Assembly (NCBI GenBank): GCA_020744225.1
Contig: JAGMWG010000009.1
Location: 1,488,001 to 1,552,000 of the forward strand
Direction: 5' to 3'
Length of the DNA stretch: 64,000 nucleotides
Source of the DNA: Paraphoma chrysanthemicola
Lineage: Eukaryota; Ascomycota; Dothideomycetes; Pleosporales; Phaeosphaeriaceae
This document shows, one piece after another, positions 1 through 11,474 of the stretch. Made by a program: the position numbers and the translations under genes. The number at the start of each line of letters is the position of its first letter. Position 1 is the stretch's first letter. Under the pieces are notes generated by a model. That model searched no databases, had not been told where the DNA came from, and saw nothing but the letters and a program-made list of their open reading frames with translations.

Positions 1-1184
1 TGCTGTTCGCTGCTTGAAAGGACGCCAGTTGAACGACACCGTACAAGGCAAGGACGCCGAGATACGATGATGATCCGGGTCCTCAGTCGCAAGCTGTTGG
101 AAGGAGGATATAGGATTTGAAAGGATGAGAAGTAGCAGGAAGAATGCTGTCGAAGTAATTGAAGCATCAGTCGTTGTTAGGGAAATCACACAACGGTAAG
201 CTGGCTGCTTCCTCCAGTTTGAGTAGGAACCCCCCTCACATTCCGACCCCAAACCTCGCCATCATCGCGGACGAAAACGCTGAATCACATCGCAACATAA
301 ATGTAGGACCTATGTGCTGTTCATATCTGATGTCGCATTGGTGCCTCTCGGAAGCGGACAAGCCCCGTTTCCCCATTTAGCCACACCCGCTCCGCTCCTC
401 GCGGTCCCACCCTGGGCCACCCATCCACTTCTCATTAACCCAGGTAAATTTCGATGTAACGCCACCGGGGCTCGGAGAAATGTCCGCATCAAATAGCTTT
501 TGTACTGTACCGATCCACTACGACGCCGTTGTTCCGCATCATGACGACCCACATGCAGCAAGTCTTGACTAAATGCTTGAGGATTCCTTGTCTTATGTCA
601 ATTGACGCTTGCACGACTTGCGCTCATGGCTGTGGAATTATGGAGTCAATATTGTGATTACTGAACGGTAGGGTATACGCCCGAGTAGACTTCTGAGATT
701 AATGTGACTACAGCAACTCGTAGAATACCTCGGAACATATTTCGAAACCAGAGGCAGGACGACATCAAATGCAATGCACCGCAGTGACAACCACAACCAC
801 CATCCGCCAATTACCTCCCGGGTACACGCAAAGAAACAACCATCATCTTCACCGTGTTTCCACCGCCAATAAAACACCATTCCCCAAACCCTGCACGTTC
901 GGCCCGTCACCCTCGCGCCGATCCCCCCTTAGGGCTGTCACCCTACCTGCCGTAGCGTACCGGCGCGCTTCGGAAATAGACATCGCCATGCATCGGCGAA
1001 AAGCTTAAGGGAAAAAAGTGACGTTGTTCGTATACTTTGTATTCTTATATAAACGTCTTTAGCAGTCATATTGAAAAACATCACAGCACAGCACCAAGTA
1101 CACTCGCTACCAACCCAACTCCAACATCAACACCACACGAACCTTCAAAACTACCTAATTACTACTACTACTACTATCACCAAA
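1..1184. other. Left-end region with no gene recognised
   Basis: No reading frame here has a recognisable domain or convincing splice structure. The last 150 bases are the promoter and leader of the small secreted protein gene that starts at 1185, with a TATA-like box near 1046 and a CT/CA-rich leader ending in an ACT trinucleotide run (about 1160-1176). Confidence 0.6.
1046..1053 (+). promoter_or_regulatory. TATA box of secreted protein gene
   Basis: A perfect TATATAAA lies 139 bases upstream of the start codon at 1185, in front of a CA-rich leader typical of strongly expressed fungal genes. Assignment is by motif and position only. Confidence 0.5.
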
Positions 1185-1732
1185 ATGCACTTCTCAACCC
1201 CCCTCCTCGCCCTCGCCATCTCCGGCACCACCTACGCCAACCCAATCACCACCCGCAGCACCCTCGGCTCGTGGAACGTCACCTTCAAAGACGCGGGTTA
1301 CGCCAACGGCTGGAAGCAACAAGACTTGACCGCAAACTACACGTCCGACAGCTACCCTGAGGGAATCGTGAGCACGTGCAAATGGGTGTTGAACCCGCAG
1401 GCCAGCCCGTCTGAGAGTTTGACGTGCGAGGGCGCAGAGGGGTTTGCGTATACTTATGGGTACAAGTCTAGTAAGTTTTTCCCACTTTTAAGTTTCTTTT
1501 CTTATCGATCGCTCTTGAGATGTGGAGGGACCGTTGTGGGGATGGGTGCTGTATGACTGGAATACATTGCTAATGGTTTAATTTTGTAGAGCTCTCGTTG
1601 CAGCAGAACATCGAGCTGCCGAACAAGGCGACTGTGTTTGGCACAAAGGATCTGGTCATGGTTTCGGATATGGTGACCGGACGCGTGTGGACGGCCAAGG
1701 ATGTCATCGAGGTTACTTCTGCGACTGCTTAG
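1185..1732 (+). CDS. Small secreted protein, function unknown
   Basis: Two exons, 1185-1470 and 1590-1732, encode 142 residues. The start was chosen because it gives a clean signal peptide (MHFSTPLLALAISGTTYA, then NPITTR); a longer frame upstream reads through the CA-rich leader. The 119-nt intron begins GTAAGT and ends TTTTGTAG, and joining it keeps the frame to a TAG stop. The mature protein is about 124 residues, has two cysteines (in STCKW and SLTCEG) that could form one disulfide, and several N-glycosylation sequons (NVT, NYT). It is small and secreted, so an effector-like or cell-wall role is possible, but no family was recognised. Confidence 0.8.
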
Positions 1733-2067
1733 ATGTAGACGCATTTGCCTAATACCTCTAAAAAGTGGCGGTATGCGAAAGTAATAGTTGGAGAAGATGG
1801 GAAGACATGGGGTTTACAACCACGAAAACTTGGACGCTGAGTTGAGTAATGTATATATAATATTCAATGCGTATGATCCCAAACTCCCACGTGCCTTGCA
1901 CGCCCAATCAACAGACCCGACGCCCTTGGATGTGTGATACAGTGGAAAAGAAGAACGCCGGTGTTGATCGCCATCAGTCGTCGCCTAGCCGTCTTTAACG
2001 TCGATCGCTCGGGGTGGTATATAGGTCGCTGCATAAATTGTGTCATAAGATAAAGCAAATTGCACCT
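1733..2067. other. Convergent 3' intergenic region
   Basis: Between the 3' ends of the secreted protein gene and UBC1. No gene is seen; a TATATATAAT-like AT-rich stretch near 1851-1862 probably belongs to the 3' flank. Confidence 0.5.
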
Positions 2068-2903
2068 CTACGCCTCGCCGAACAGGCGGGCAGTGATGTC
2101 GCCCATGTATGCCTCTTCCAGCTCGTAGTCCTCGCCACCCATCTTGTCGATGCCAACGTACTCAAAGGCAGCCACGACTGCCTCGACATCGAAGCCCATT
2201 GCGACGAACCGATCAACGAGCTGCTTGTTGTAGCCGTGGTATCTGTGTTGATGTTAGCACATAGCTTTCAAAGAATAGTGTAGTACGTACGCTGCCAGCT
2301 TGACCTTCTCCTCGTTCTCCTTGGCCTGCTGGTGCTTCTTCTTAATCGACTCAGCCGTGGCACCACCGCTGCCCTCTGCAATCTCCTTCTTGGGTGCCCC
2401 GGCATGCTTGACCGCCCACTCTCGTGCCTTGTGTTCGAACTCAGCCGGGTTCCGGATGAGCATGCTTGCGACTTCGGCGTCTTGTGGATCTTTTGGCTCG
2501 GGTGTGCTCAGGAGGGACTGGAGGGAGATGAGGGCGGACTTGATGGTCAGGACGGGCGACCATTGTGAGGAGAGTGTGTCTAAGCAGATAGCGCCCTGTA
2601 CGATTAGCCAGCGTCATAAGTATGAGAGAGGCAACTCACGGTCTGAGAGCTGACATTGGGGTGCCAGATCTTGGTCTCGAACTTCATGACCGGCGGTCTG
2701 AAGGGGTACTCGCTCGGGATCTTGATGTCGACGTGGAATGTACCGCCCTCGTACGGTGTGTCTGGCGGGCCGTAGAACTGGCCACGGAGATGTGTGAGGT
2801 CATCGCCATTGCCCGCGGGGTCAACAACGATCTTGGAGTGCTGGTCGTTCTTGATGTCGGCAATCTCCTTGGCGATGCGGCGGGTTCGGTTGGACGAGGC
2901 CAT
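2068..2903 (-). CDS. UBC1: Ubiquitin-conjugating enzyme E2 with C-terminal UBA domain
   Basis: Three exons read from the minus strand, 2903-2640, 2595-2291 and 2242-2068, give 247 residues. The introns are very short (44 and 48 nt) with GTGAGT and GTACGT donors and CAG acceptors. Residues 1-150 are the UBC fold, including HPNVSSQTGAICLDTL, in which the first intron falls just before the active-site cysteine. The last 45 residues (starting YNKQLVDRFVAMGF) are a UBA domain. This two-domain layout is that of yeast Ubc1 and human UBE2K, which extend K48-linked ubiquitin chains in the cytosol and nucleus. The methionine at 2903 was chosen because the family starts there; in-frame sequence upstream looks like leader. 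It is divergent from the proteasome gene RPT2. Confidence 0.95.
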
Positions 2904-3629
2904 TGTGAGTGAGGTGTAGTTGAGGTGGAGAGCAGCTGCGGGAATGAAGAAGAGGGCGGAGGGTGGTGTGAGACAGGCAGCAAGTCTAGTGGAGGGTGTC
3001 CTAGAGCTGTGGTCAGCCTGAGGCTCTGAAGGCGCCAACTGCTGCGGGGATTGAGTCACTCGGGTAGATGACCCGATTATGGGCGTTCGGGTAGAATGAA
3101 TGAGAGTATGTGGCGCTATAGGAGCTTGAGGCTGGAAACGTACCTACAACAAGTTGTGTGTTATCGTCAAGGCTATCAAGAAGAGTACCTGGTGGCCCGC
3201 GTGGGGAGCTGCTTGGAGCTTGGATGCAGCAGCGGGGCCAGGGACAAGCGGGAGCGGGAATCACGAGCGAGCTGAGTGAATAGAAATTGTGGGAGGGGAC
3301 AGTGGAGATGATATTTAGCAGTTTATGGCTTTTCGCTTCTGGGGCGCGTCGACGTGTCTGTCGCTCTTTGGTGAAAGATGAGGCGGACGTTCGAGGCAGC
3401 TGCGGGTTGGAGCAGTGACGCCACGCGCGCGGGTTACCTAAGCGAGCGGGAGCTACGCGGCGACTGTCACCTCAACCTCGTAGCGGCCATCATCAACATT
3501 ACAAACACGCCGACCACAGCTGCACCATCACAGCGCCCATCTCTCGCTCCGCAGCCCGACTGCACTTCATTTCCCGCCGTGACTACAACTCCTCGACAGC
3601 CGACAGTGACATCCCACTGAGAAGGGGCC
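2904..3629. promoter_or_regulatory. Divergent promoter of UBC1 and RPT2
   Basis: A 726-bp region separates the start codons of two genes of the ubiquitin-proteasome pathway on opposite strands. No convincing gene lies inside. No exact proteasome control element (GGTGGCAAA) was found by eye; a near form, GGTGGCCCG, occurs around 3191. Shared control is inferred from the arrangement. Confidence 0.6.
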
Positions 3630-5191
3630 ATGGTAAGATCGCCTCTTTCGGGGATGATGTGCCAGCATGCTCACGATACACAGGGTAACAATCAGTCCAG
3701 CGCCGGCGGCGGCGGGCCTCCGGGCGACGATAAGAGCAAGAAAGACAAGGTACATACACAGCATGGCTGCACTGTTCAGCCTGCCCCGTAACGCTGGATA
3801 CTGATAGTATGGTGCAGAAAGACAAGCCAAAGTACGAGCCTCCGCCACAGCCCACGACCCGCATCGGCCGCAAGAAGAAGAAGCAGGCCGGCCCCAGCGC
3901 TGCCGCGAAGCTGCCCATCGTCTACCCGACCGCGCGATGCAAGCTGAGGTACCTGCGGATGCAGCGCATTCACGACCACCTGCTGCTCGAGGAGGAATAC
4001 GTCGAAAACCAGGAGCGCCTGCGGAAGGCGAGGGCGGCCAAGGAAGGAAACGCGCCGGCGCCGACTGGTGGGGAGGATGCCGTGGACCGGAATGCCGACG
4101 AGCGGTCGCGGGTCGACGACATGCGCGGCAGCCCCATGGGCGTCGGCAACCTCGAGGAGCTGATCGACGACGACCACGCCATCGTATCGAGCGCCACCGG
4201 GCCCGAATACTACGTCTCCATCATGTCCTTTGTCGACAAGGATCTGTTAGAGCCGGGTGCGAGCATCCTGCTGCATCACAAGTCGGTGTCGGTCGTTGGT
4301 GTGCTCACAGACGACGCGGATCCGCTGGTCTCGGTCATGAAGTTGGACAAGGCGCCCACGGAGTCATACGCGGATATTGGTGGTCTGGAGCAGCAGATTC
4401 AGGAAGTGCGCGAGGCAGTCGAGCTCCCTCTGCTGCATCCCGAACTGTACGAGGAGATGGGTATCAAGCCGCCGAAGGGTGTCATTCTCTACGGTGCCCC
4501 AGGTACCGGCAAGACGCTGTTGGCGAAGGCTGTAGCCAACCAGACAAGCGCAACGTTCCTGCGAATCGTCGGCAGCGAGCTGATCCAGAAGTACCTTGGT
4601 GACGGTCCAAGGCTGGTCCGACAACTCTTCCAGACCGCCGCAGAAAACGCGCCTTCCATCGTCTTCATCGACGAGATCGACGCCATCGGCACAAAGCGAT
4701 ACGAGTCAACATCAGGAGGAGAGCGAGAAATTCAGCGAACCATGTTGGAGCTGCTGAATCAGCTAGACGGTTTTGATGATCGTGGTGATGTCAAGGTCAT
4801 CATGGCCACCAACAAGATCGAGACTCTCGATCCTGCCCTCATTCGTCCTGGTCGCATTGACCGCAAGATTCTCTTCGAGAACCCTGACCGTAAGTTTGCT
4901 TGCCCACACCCTCCACATCCTCCCACTAACAATATCCCAGAATCGACCAAGAAGAAGATCTTTACCCTGCACACGTCTAAAATGTCCCTGAACGAGGACG
5001 TCGACCTTGACGAGTTCATCAACCAGAAAGATGATCTCTCCGGTGCCGACATCAAGGCTATCTGCTCAGAAGCTGGTCTCTTGGCTCTCCGTGAGCGAAG
5101 AATGAGGGTGAATATGGAGGACTTCCGTGCTGCTAGGGAGCGCGTGCTCAAGACAAAGACAGAGGGCGAGCCAGAGGGTCTGTACTTGTAA
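3630..5191 (+). CDS. RPT2: 26S proteasome regulatory ATPase subunit Rpt2
   Basis: Four coding exons, 3630-3632, 3684-3749, 3818-4889 and 4941-5191, give 463 residues. The first coding exon is only the ATG; splicing to GGT creates the N-terminus MGNNQS, a myristoylation consensus known for Rpt2. A lysine-rich segment, coiled coil and OB domain follow, then the AAA ATPase with Walker A GAPGTGKT, Walker B IVFIDEIDAIG and an arginine-finger region (ALIRPGRIDRK). The C-terminus LYL is the HbYX motif that docks into the 20S core. The third intron (51 nt) has no stop and is a multiple of three, so its retention would insert 17 residues after ENPD; the spliced form ENPDQSTKKK matches the family. Length is slightly above the usual 437-448 because of a Glu/Arg-rich insert near residue 95. 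Confidence 0.96.
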
Positions 5192-6132
5192 GCGTGGTGG
5201 GTTGCCTCACTCATCAAGGCCTGGAATCGGTGGGTCTGCCTGAATGTGTACAAGTAATTATAGACACATACCCATTGCGGTAAGCCCATCATCTTCGTTG
5301 CTCAGCGGACATGCCTTTTCCATATCACCTATAATTCCTCGCAATGCCCTTTGATGCACGACTCAAAGTCAGTTCCCATTTGATCTCATGTTTTCATCTC
5401 TATCCCTACTTTCTTCACCTCCAACGAACATTCCCAAGGAGAAGTCTTCGAGCGTCGTCCTATCATCAACGGCACATCTTCTATTGTCTCCGTGTCTCAC
5501 AACACCGCCACGAGAAATGTTATTTCCTCGTTGATTTCCAAGGCGATTCTCCTTTTCTTCTTCGAATGTGCAAGTCACCTCCGCTTCAGCCATTCTTTCA
5601 CAGCATTGTCTCAGGTCTCAAGGGCGAGATCATCTTCATAGGATTCAGTGTGCCTCAATTGTGTAAGTGAAAGCCAGCTATGAGTTCCTTGAGCATGCGG
5701 AAAGGTTTGTTGCGACCCACTTTGCTTTTGCCTTTACCTGGACCATGGATCAGGTTGTCGGCGGTGACAGGGTGAGAGAACACTGCGCCCACTGGCGCTG
5801 TCTGTGTACTTATATATTGATCACCTTCCTATCTATTCATCCGTTTAGCCACCTAGAGAAGCAGTTGAACTGGAATCCAGACCGTCGGTAGCCTCTTTGA
5901 TTTGGCGCTGGACCCAGCGCAGTCTCTTCACTGGAATCACACCTGTTCGGCCTCTCACTGCGAAGAGTACCTCACACTACCGTTTGCTGAGGGTCTGCGC
6001 TAAAAGCCCGCACCTGGAGCATACAACACGCTCACCCGCGAGCTTTTTTACATCATTCTAGATTCTCCGACAGCCAGGCATCACCAGCACAATCAACACA
6101 CCTGCCACATCCTGACGACAACACCGGCCATC
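5192..6132. other. Intergenic region, no gene recognised
   Basis: Holds the 3' flank of RPT2 and the promoter of the next gene. Open frames are short, rich in Leu, Phe and Ser, and have no recognisable domain. The last 80 bases are the CA-rich leader of the gene at 6133. Confidence 0.5.
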
Positions 6133-8372
6133 ATGGAGATTGACGCGCCCACCTTCAATTCTCTGAACAAGCCGCAGCGGCGCGCACTCATCCTGCGCGA
6201 CGAGCTGCGGTATGTGGACGCCCGCCACCTCGACAACTTCATTGAGAGCCTGGCAAATCCGGAGCCGCCGACCTACAAGCGCATCAATGGCGTCGTCTAC
6301 CCACCCCTCACCATGGTGACGCTCAAAGATACTGCAACTCGTTTTGATCTTGGCAATGTCCACTTCGACAATGATGTCAGCTTGGGCACTGGCGTATTCC
6401 GCGCACATCTTACCGTGGAAGATGGCCGCTTCGAGCTTCGCACTGATGACCCGCTGCCACTCGATGATGGCAACATCAGCTCCGTGGCTATTCACGTGTT
6501 CATTGCCAAAAGCATGGTGCCGCTGTTCGAGACCAAGTTCAAGGCCATATGGGCGAGGAAGAACCAGATCAACGAGATTCGTCAAGTCGCGTTCAACATG
6601 TGCAGCCAGCAGCCTGCAGAAGAATTTCAGGAAGGAGAGGTATGTTGCAGAGTCTTCGCTATGCTGAGAGACTTCAAGCCGAATTTGACTCAGCGAGCAA
6701 CGATCTCAAAATGCGTTGAAGACCTCCTCGCTCCTTCACTTTCAACACGCTGACACTTCTAGACACTTGCGAGATTCGACACAGACCGTCAAGCAGGAAA
6801 TGGTGCTTCTGATCAAGGTAAGACTCGCTTGCATACACTTCAGCGATGACTTATTAATGCTCCGTAGTAAAGAAGCAGAAGCGTCTTCCTGGCGCGCCCG
6901 TCGTCAAGCATGCGTCCAACAAGCGCAAACGCGTCGGTCTTGACACCATCCCTGAGTCAGCCAAGGCAGAAACCTTCAACACCATCCCCGACGCCATCAA
7001 AGTCAACCTGTTCAACAATGTCGTCAAGACTGCCTTTCCCAATTTCGACAATCTGATGATGGCGTCCTGGAACGTGGTGTCAGTCTACTCCAATGTCGGC
7101 ACCGACTTTCCTGAGCTGCACAAGGCGATTGTCGAGCTCAAGTCTGTCCTTCAGGACTTTGAAGAGGGGCTTGGTGGGAAGCCAGTCAGGGGCGAGCTGA
7201 AGGTTCGTCGCGACTTTGCGCCTCCTGAGCAGGATGGAGCGGGTGGAGAGAATGGTTCCCCGAGCTCTTCTCATCCGGGTCCCAACTCCAGCCAGAATGG
7301 AGGTGGTAATGCTACCTCAACACCTCGCGGCGATGCAGCTACCACGTCTCAACAACAGAATGACGTTGACTCGCTCTTTGTTGAGGCCGAAGATGAGCAT
7401 GAGGCTGAGGCCAAAGTCGAGCCCACCAGTTCAGCACCGGAGGATGAGCATGATCAGAAACAGGATATGCCACCGCCTAGATCCGTCCCAGTTGTCAAAC
7501 GTCCCGCCTTTGACGATGATGAAGACGACGAGTCTGACCGCCCGCGGACCACCACCAAGACCGACCATCGCTCCGGCAGCATTCTTACACGCCACACGCC
7601 CGAGAAACAACGCAGCCGCGAGCCTAGCACCAGCATCGACGCGCCTCCAAGCCGAGCTGCTTTGCAGTCACGAGGCACACCCGATCTCAAGCGTTCGCTG
7701 TCAATCCAGTCACTGGCCATCAATGTCCCGCCAACTATCAAGAGACCCAAACCATCTACCAACCGTCCATCCATGACGGCTTACTCCCACCACAACGCCC
7801 CAGGCAACGCCTCCGACCCCAACGATTCCAACGACAACGATGACGGAGACGAAGAATCCATCCCCGCACATAACCCCCACCCCTCGCACCTACCATCACT
7901 CAGTCTCGGCACCCTCCCTCCATCCGCGCCCAAAAAGAAGACCCTCGCAGACTCGTCCCCGACAGCACTGAGACAAGCCTACAACGAGCGCAAGAAGAAA
8001 CTCATCGACACTTTCGGCGGGGGCGGGAATGTACCCCAGCAGTATCGCGTGCAGATGCAGCGCATGTTGGCGGAGATTAGGGCCAAGGAGAAGGAAATTG
8101 ATGTCTCGCGGCAAGAGAAGCAGCTGGGAAATTCGAGGATGAGGGAGGGGGAGCGCGAGGGAGAAGCTGGTGATGGGGAGTCTGATGGTGTGAATCAAAG
8201 TGTTGGCGGAGGAGGTATGCCCAAGTATTTGGGTAATTCTGTCCTTGGGGGTAAAAAGACTGCGGGGGTGGGGATGAGTGCGAACGGTGTTCCGGTTGCG
8301 TCGATGATGCCGGGGAGCGTGAAGAGGGATGATGGGGAGGTGGGAAAGGGGAAGAAGGGGGGAATGTATTAA
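6133..8372 (+). CDS. Unknown 688-aa protein with disordered acidic C-terminus
   Basis: Three exons, 6133-6639, 6763-6817 and 6868-8372, joined by GTATGT...TAG and GTAAGA...TAG introns, keep one frame. Residues 1-170 look globular (mixed alpha/beta, starting MEIDAPTFNSLNKPQRRALI); residues 185-280 contain a basic patch (KKQKRLP and NKRKRVG) that could be a nuclear localisation signal and a second globular stretch. From about residue 285 it is low complexity: Glu/Asp-, Ser- and Pro-rich, then a coiled-coil-like Lys/Glu/Arg segment (near residue 580) and a Gly-rich end. This looks like a nuclear regulatory or scaffolding protein, but no family was recognised. The small middle exon is supported by phase only. 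Confidence 0.75.
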
Positions 8373-8734
8373 CGGTATCGGAGTAGGAAGGGAGTGAGGG
8401 AAGGGGTAGTGGGACTCGAGGGATTGGAATGGCGGGAACGAGATAAAAGAGGTTTACGACTGCGTGGATAGTATGGCGGGTGATTGATGGAAATTGGTGT
8501 TCATGGCGCTTGGATAGCGGAAGATGTTTGCCGATTTGAATTAGCATGACGCCGAGTTACATCTAATACTTGAAGAAGTATAAAAATGCTTAGATTCTGG
8601 CAGATCACTATGATCGTATTTAGCCCCTGAAGTTGTCCAAACGCCGCCAAATGCCCACCCAAACCCTCTGAACGCCACGCTATGCAATCCACCAGAATAT
8701 CTCGCTACATTTCCTTCCCCCCGTAACGATTGTC
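8373..8734. other. Convergent 3' intergenic region
   Basis: Between the stop codons of the unknown protein gene and CCL1, which converge here. Nothing beyond 3' flanking sequence is seen. Confidence 0.5.
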
Positions 8735-10032
8735 CTACTTCTTCAGCTCCGGCCCCCAAAACTCATCACTCGCCTTCTCATACGTCTCCCGCTCAATCTT
8801 CCTCCTCTTAGCCTTACTCTCCTCCAACTCAACTCCATCGCCATCCTCCTTGACCGCATCTCTCTTCTGCGCCTGATTCAATTTGACCAAATCCACCTTA
8901 TCCGGATCGCGACAGCTCTTCAGCTTCTCAATCAAGTGCTTGACGTCAGCCTTGTGCTTGGCGTCGCGCTCGGTGTTCGGGGCGAATGTGCGATGTGACG
9001 AAAGTAGTGTCGCGCAGGAGCGCAGTGTGGCCATGACTTTTGGGTAGATTGGTGATGATGAGGGGAGTTTGAGACTAAGGTAGAAGAGTGTGAGAGGTTC
9101 GTCGGCGAGGAGGTGTGCGGCGAGCCAGGTTTGCGAGGGCGTGTATAGAAAGTAAGCGTCGGTGAGGAGGGCGGCGTTTTTCAGAATGTGTGATGCGAAA
9201 CCGTACGCGTCGGTGATGCGTTTTTCCATTTCTTTGCTCGACATGCCCACTTTCCCACTGTTGCCCTTGTGGGGGAGCTTGAGCATGCGCGCTTGTAGGT
9301 CAGCGCTCGTCATGCTCTCGTCCAGCGCGTTGGGGCCCTCATAGCTTCCCAGCGCGATGCCCATGAGCTCCAGGTGCCCGCCTTTGAGACCGCGAAAGGG
9401 GTGCTTGACGTCGAAGTTGAAGCGCAGGCCTTGTACAATGAGGTATTCGGGCGCGAGGATCTGCTCGGGCGTCGTCTTGCTGAAGTTGGACGAGAAGGTG
9501 TCGACGGACTGGTGGAAGCCCTCGGTCTTGGAGGCGAGGAACATGGCGGTGCGGGAGATGTTTTGGCCGTGGTACGTCATGGGGGAGTTGTAGAGGTAGA
9601 AGCGGCGGAGGAATTGGACGCATGTTGCCTGTACAATGATTCAGTTGACGTTTTCAAACAGATATGGGACGGAGAGCGTACGGTGACCTCGATGGGGAAT
9701 TGGCAGTGCTGTCCCAGGGCGAGGGCGCGCTCGCAGAACTCATCGACAATTTTGAGCTCCTCGTCGGCGGTCAGGCAGTCAACCTCCTTGAGGTCGCTGC
9801 TTCTGTCCGGTAGTGGGGTGTTTGCGCCGCTTCCATTCTCGACACCCGAGCTAAGGCTGTCCGACTCGGCCTGCTGGAGGCGCTGGGCGCGTTGGCGGGC
9901 GACATTGGCCTTGACGCGTTCGCTGGCCTGTATGTTTGTCTTCAGGCGCTGGGCGGCGAGGTGCTCTTTGGTAAAGGACCAGTGGCGGTACTGCGTAGAC
10001 GTGCGATAGAGGTCATCTTCCGTCAGCTTCAT
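8735..10032 (-). CDS. CCL1: Cyclin H / Ccl1, TFIIH-associated cyclin
   Basis: Two exons, 10032-9682 and 9628-8735, separated by a 53-nt GTACGC...CAG intron, encode 414 residues. The N-terminus (MKLTEDDLYRTSTQYRHWSF) and the first cyclin box, with YHGQNISRTAMFLASKTEGF and LAPEYLIVQGLRFNFDVKHP, are diagnostic for Ccl1/cyclin H, the cyclin partner of Kin28/CDK7 in TFIIH. A second cyclin fold follows (DAYFLYTPSQTWLAAHLLAD). The C-terminus is Lys/Glu-rich and charged. A disordered insert of about 45 residues (near residues 50-95, Ser/Asp-rich) interrupts the N-terminal part. Role: activation of the kinase that phosphorylates the RNA polymerase II CTD. Confidence 0.93.
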
Positions 10033-11474
10033 GGTGCCGTGAGGCGGGGCACGTATGAGATGTGCAGCTTCTGGGTGTCGAACTTCTAGGAGTTGAGGTT
10101 GCCTCAACGCCCTGAACGGCAAGTTTAGCCGGGCTCTGGTTCTGCTCTGCGGAATCGCGCCGCCGACATGTTGCACTCGTGAACTTCACCAAGACGAACA
10201 AGCATCGCTCACGACTTGGAGAGACAGGCCAGCGTCTCCCAAGTACCCGGTACCAGTGCTACTGTACAGTGTCCAACATGAGTTCGTCCAGCGCTCTACG
10301 CAAAAGAGCAGGTTGCAAGCACGCAAGATGCCCACCGTCGGCACGTGAATGCGCGCCATTCTGCAATGCTACCACACCCCCGCAAGGCACCGATGCAGTA
10401 GGCGGCCAATCATAGTGCAGCTCATCTTGGAACGTATTGACCTCAATCTTGCTCAGGATGCTCGCAAGAGGTATGGACCGGCGTGCAGCGAGCGTGAGCC
10501 CATCGCATATAGTCCCCTTCGTCCCTCAAGCACTATGTTTGCTACGCCCAACACTTTCGTCTCCTCATCGGCGCTTCATCAACGCTCAATTGCCTCTGCA
10601 AATTTCTCCCGCTTGGTCAACGCTGCCCGCCAAGACGTGCTATGTCGATCCTGTGCTTGCCTTGTTCCCACAGCGATAAGACGCAGCGGTACTGGCCAGC
10701 ATGCTTGCCACCGGCTTACCACTCTCCCCAGACCCGGAGCCTAGTTCAGGTACCACGACAGGACATGCAGGGTTGTATATTGCACTGAGATGCGAAAGAT
10801 CGCGCTTCAGGGCAATGGGCTAAACAAATCGTCTCACCTGCTTCGCTGCACTTCCACCGTGCTACCATACTCGAATCTGCCGACCGCATCCACCTAGCCA
10901 ACCGCCAGTACCCTCGATGACCTCAACGGCGTCGGCTCAAGGCTCCCGCGATATTTTGGTTGTGGCGCGGATGCAATCCAACTTTGTCTTGGCTCCTGCC
11001 TGATGCGGAAATACCACAAGCCTATCAGCGGTGCAGCCAGCGGGGGCGCGTCCAAGCTTGACCAGCACCTCGGAGGCCCCGCCCATGTCACGATGTGCAG
11101 GCATGGCAACCGGGAGCCGCAGCTTGTTCTCGAAGTGCAGGTCGAACTGCCGCCAAGCATCCGTTTACCAGCGGAGCAAATGAGCGCTGTCATTTCTCCG
11201 TCTCCCAAGACGCTCCAAGCCGATCCAAGCATATTGCTGCATGCTGCACGCACCGTTAATGCTTCGATACGGGCCTTGGGAATGGCACCGCGAATCCATA
11301 CCACCTACGATAGGAAGGTCTCTGGCCGGCGCTCATCTATGGCTGATAGCACGCGACCGTCATTGAGCGACGCTGTCACTCAATGTGCGGTACGGTTCCA
11401 TATATAAAGTCCTCACCTACACCCAGGTTGCTGGATCATCTGCCCACCGTCAATCCGCAGCATCCACACCAAAG
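10033..11474. other. Divergent promoter region between CCL1 and the secreted propeller gene
   Basis: About 1.44 kb with no recognisable gene. Frames of 60-135 codons occur on both strands but show no domain, biased codon use or plausible splice structure. It contains a CCAAT motif near 10406 and a TATA box at 11401. Confidence 0.5.
11401..11408 (+). promoter_or_regulatory. TATA box of secreted propeller gene
   Basis: TATATAAA 74 bases upstream of the ATG at 11475, followed by a CA-rich leader. Position and motif make it a likely core promoter. Confidence 0.6.

Noticed and set aside
2604..3059. N-terminal extension of UBC1 upstream of 2903
   Set aside because: Ser/Pro/Thr-rich leader sequence; the E2 family starts at the chosen methionine.
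10349..10744. 131-codon frame in the CCL1 upstream region
   Set aside because: No domain, no plausible introns, and overlapping frames of similar size on both strands; looks like chance.
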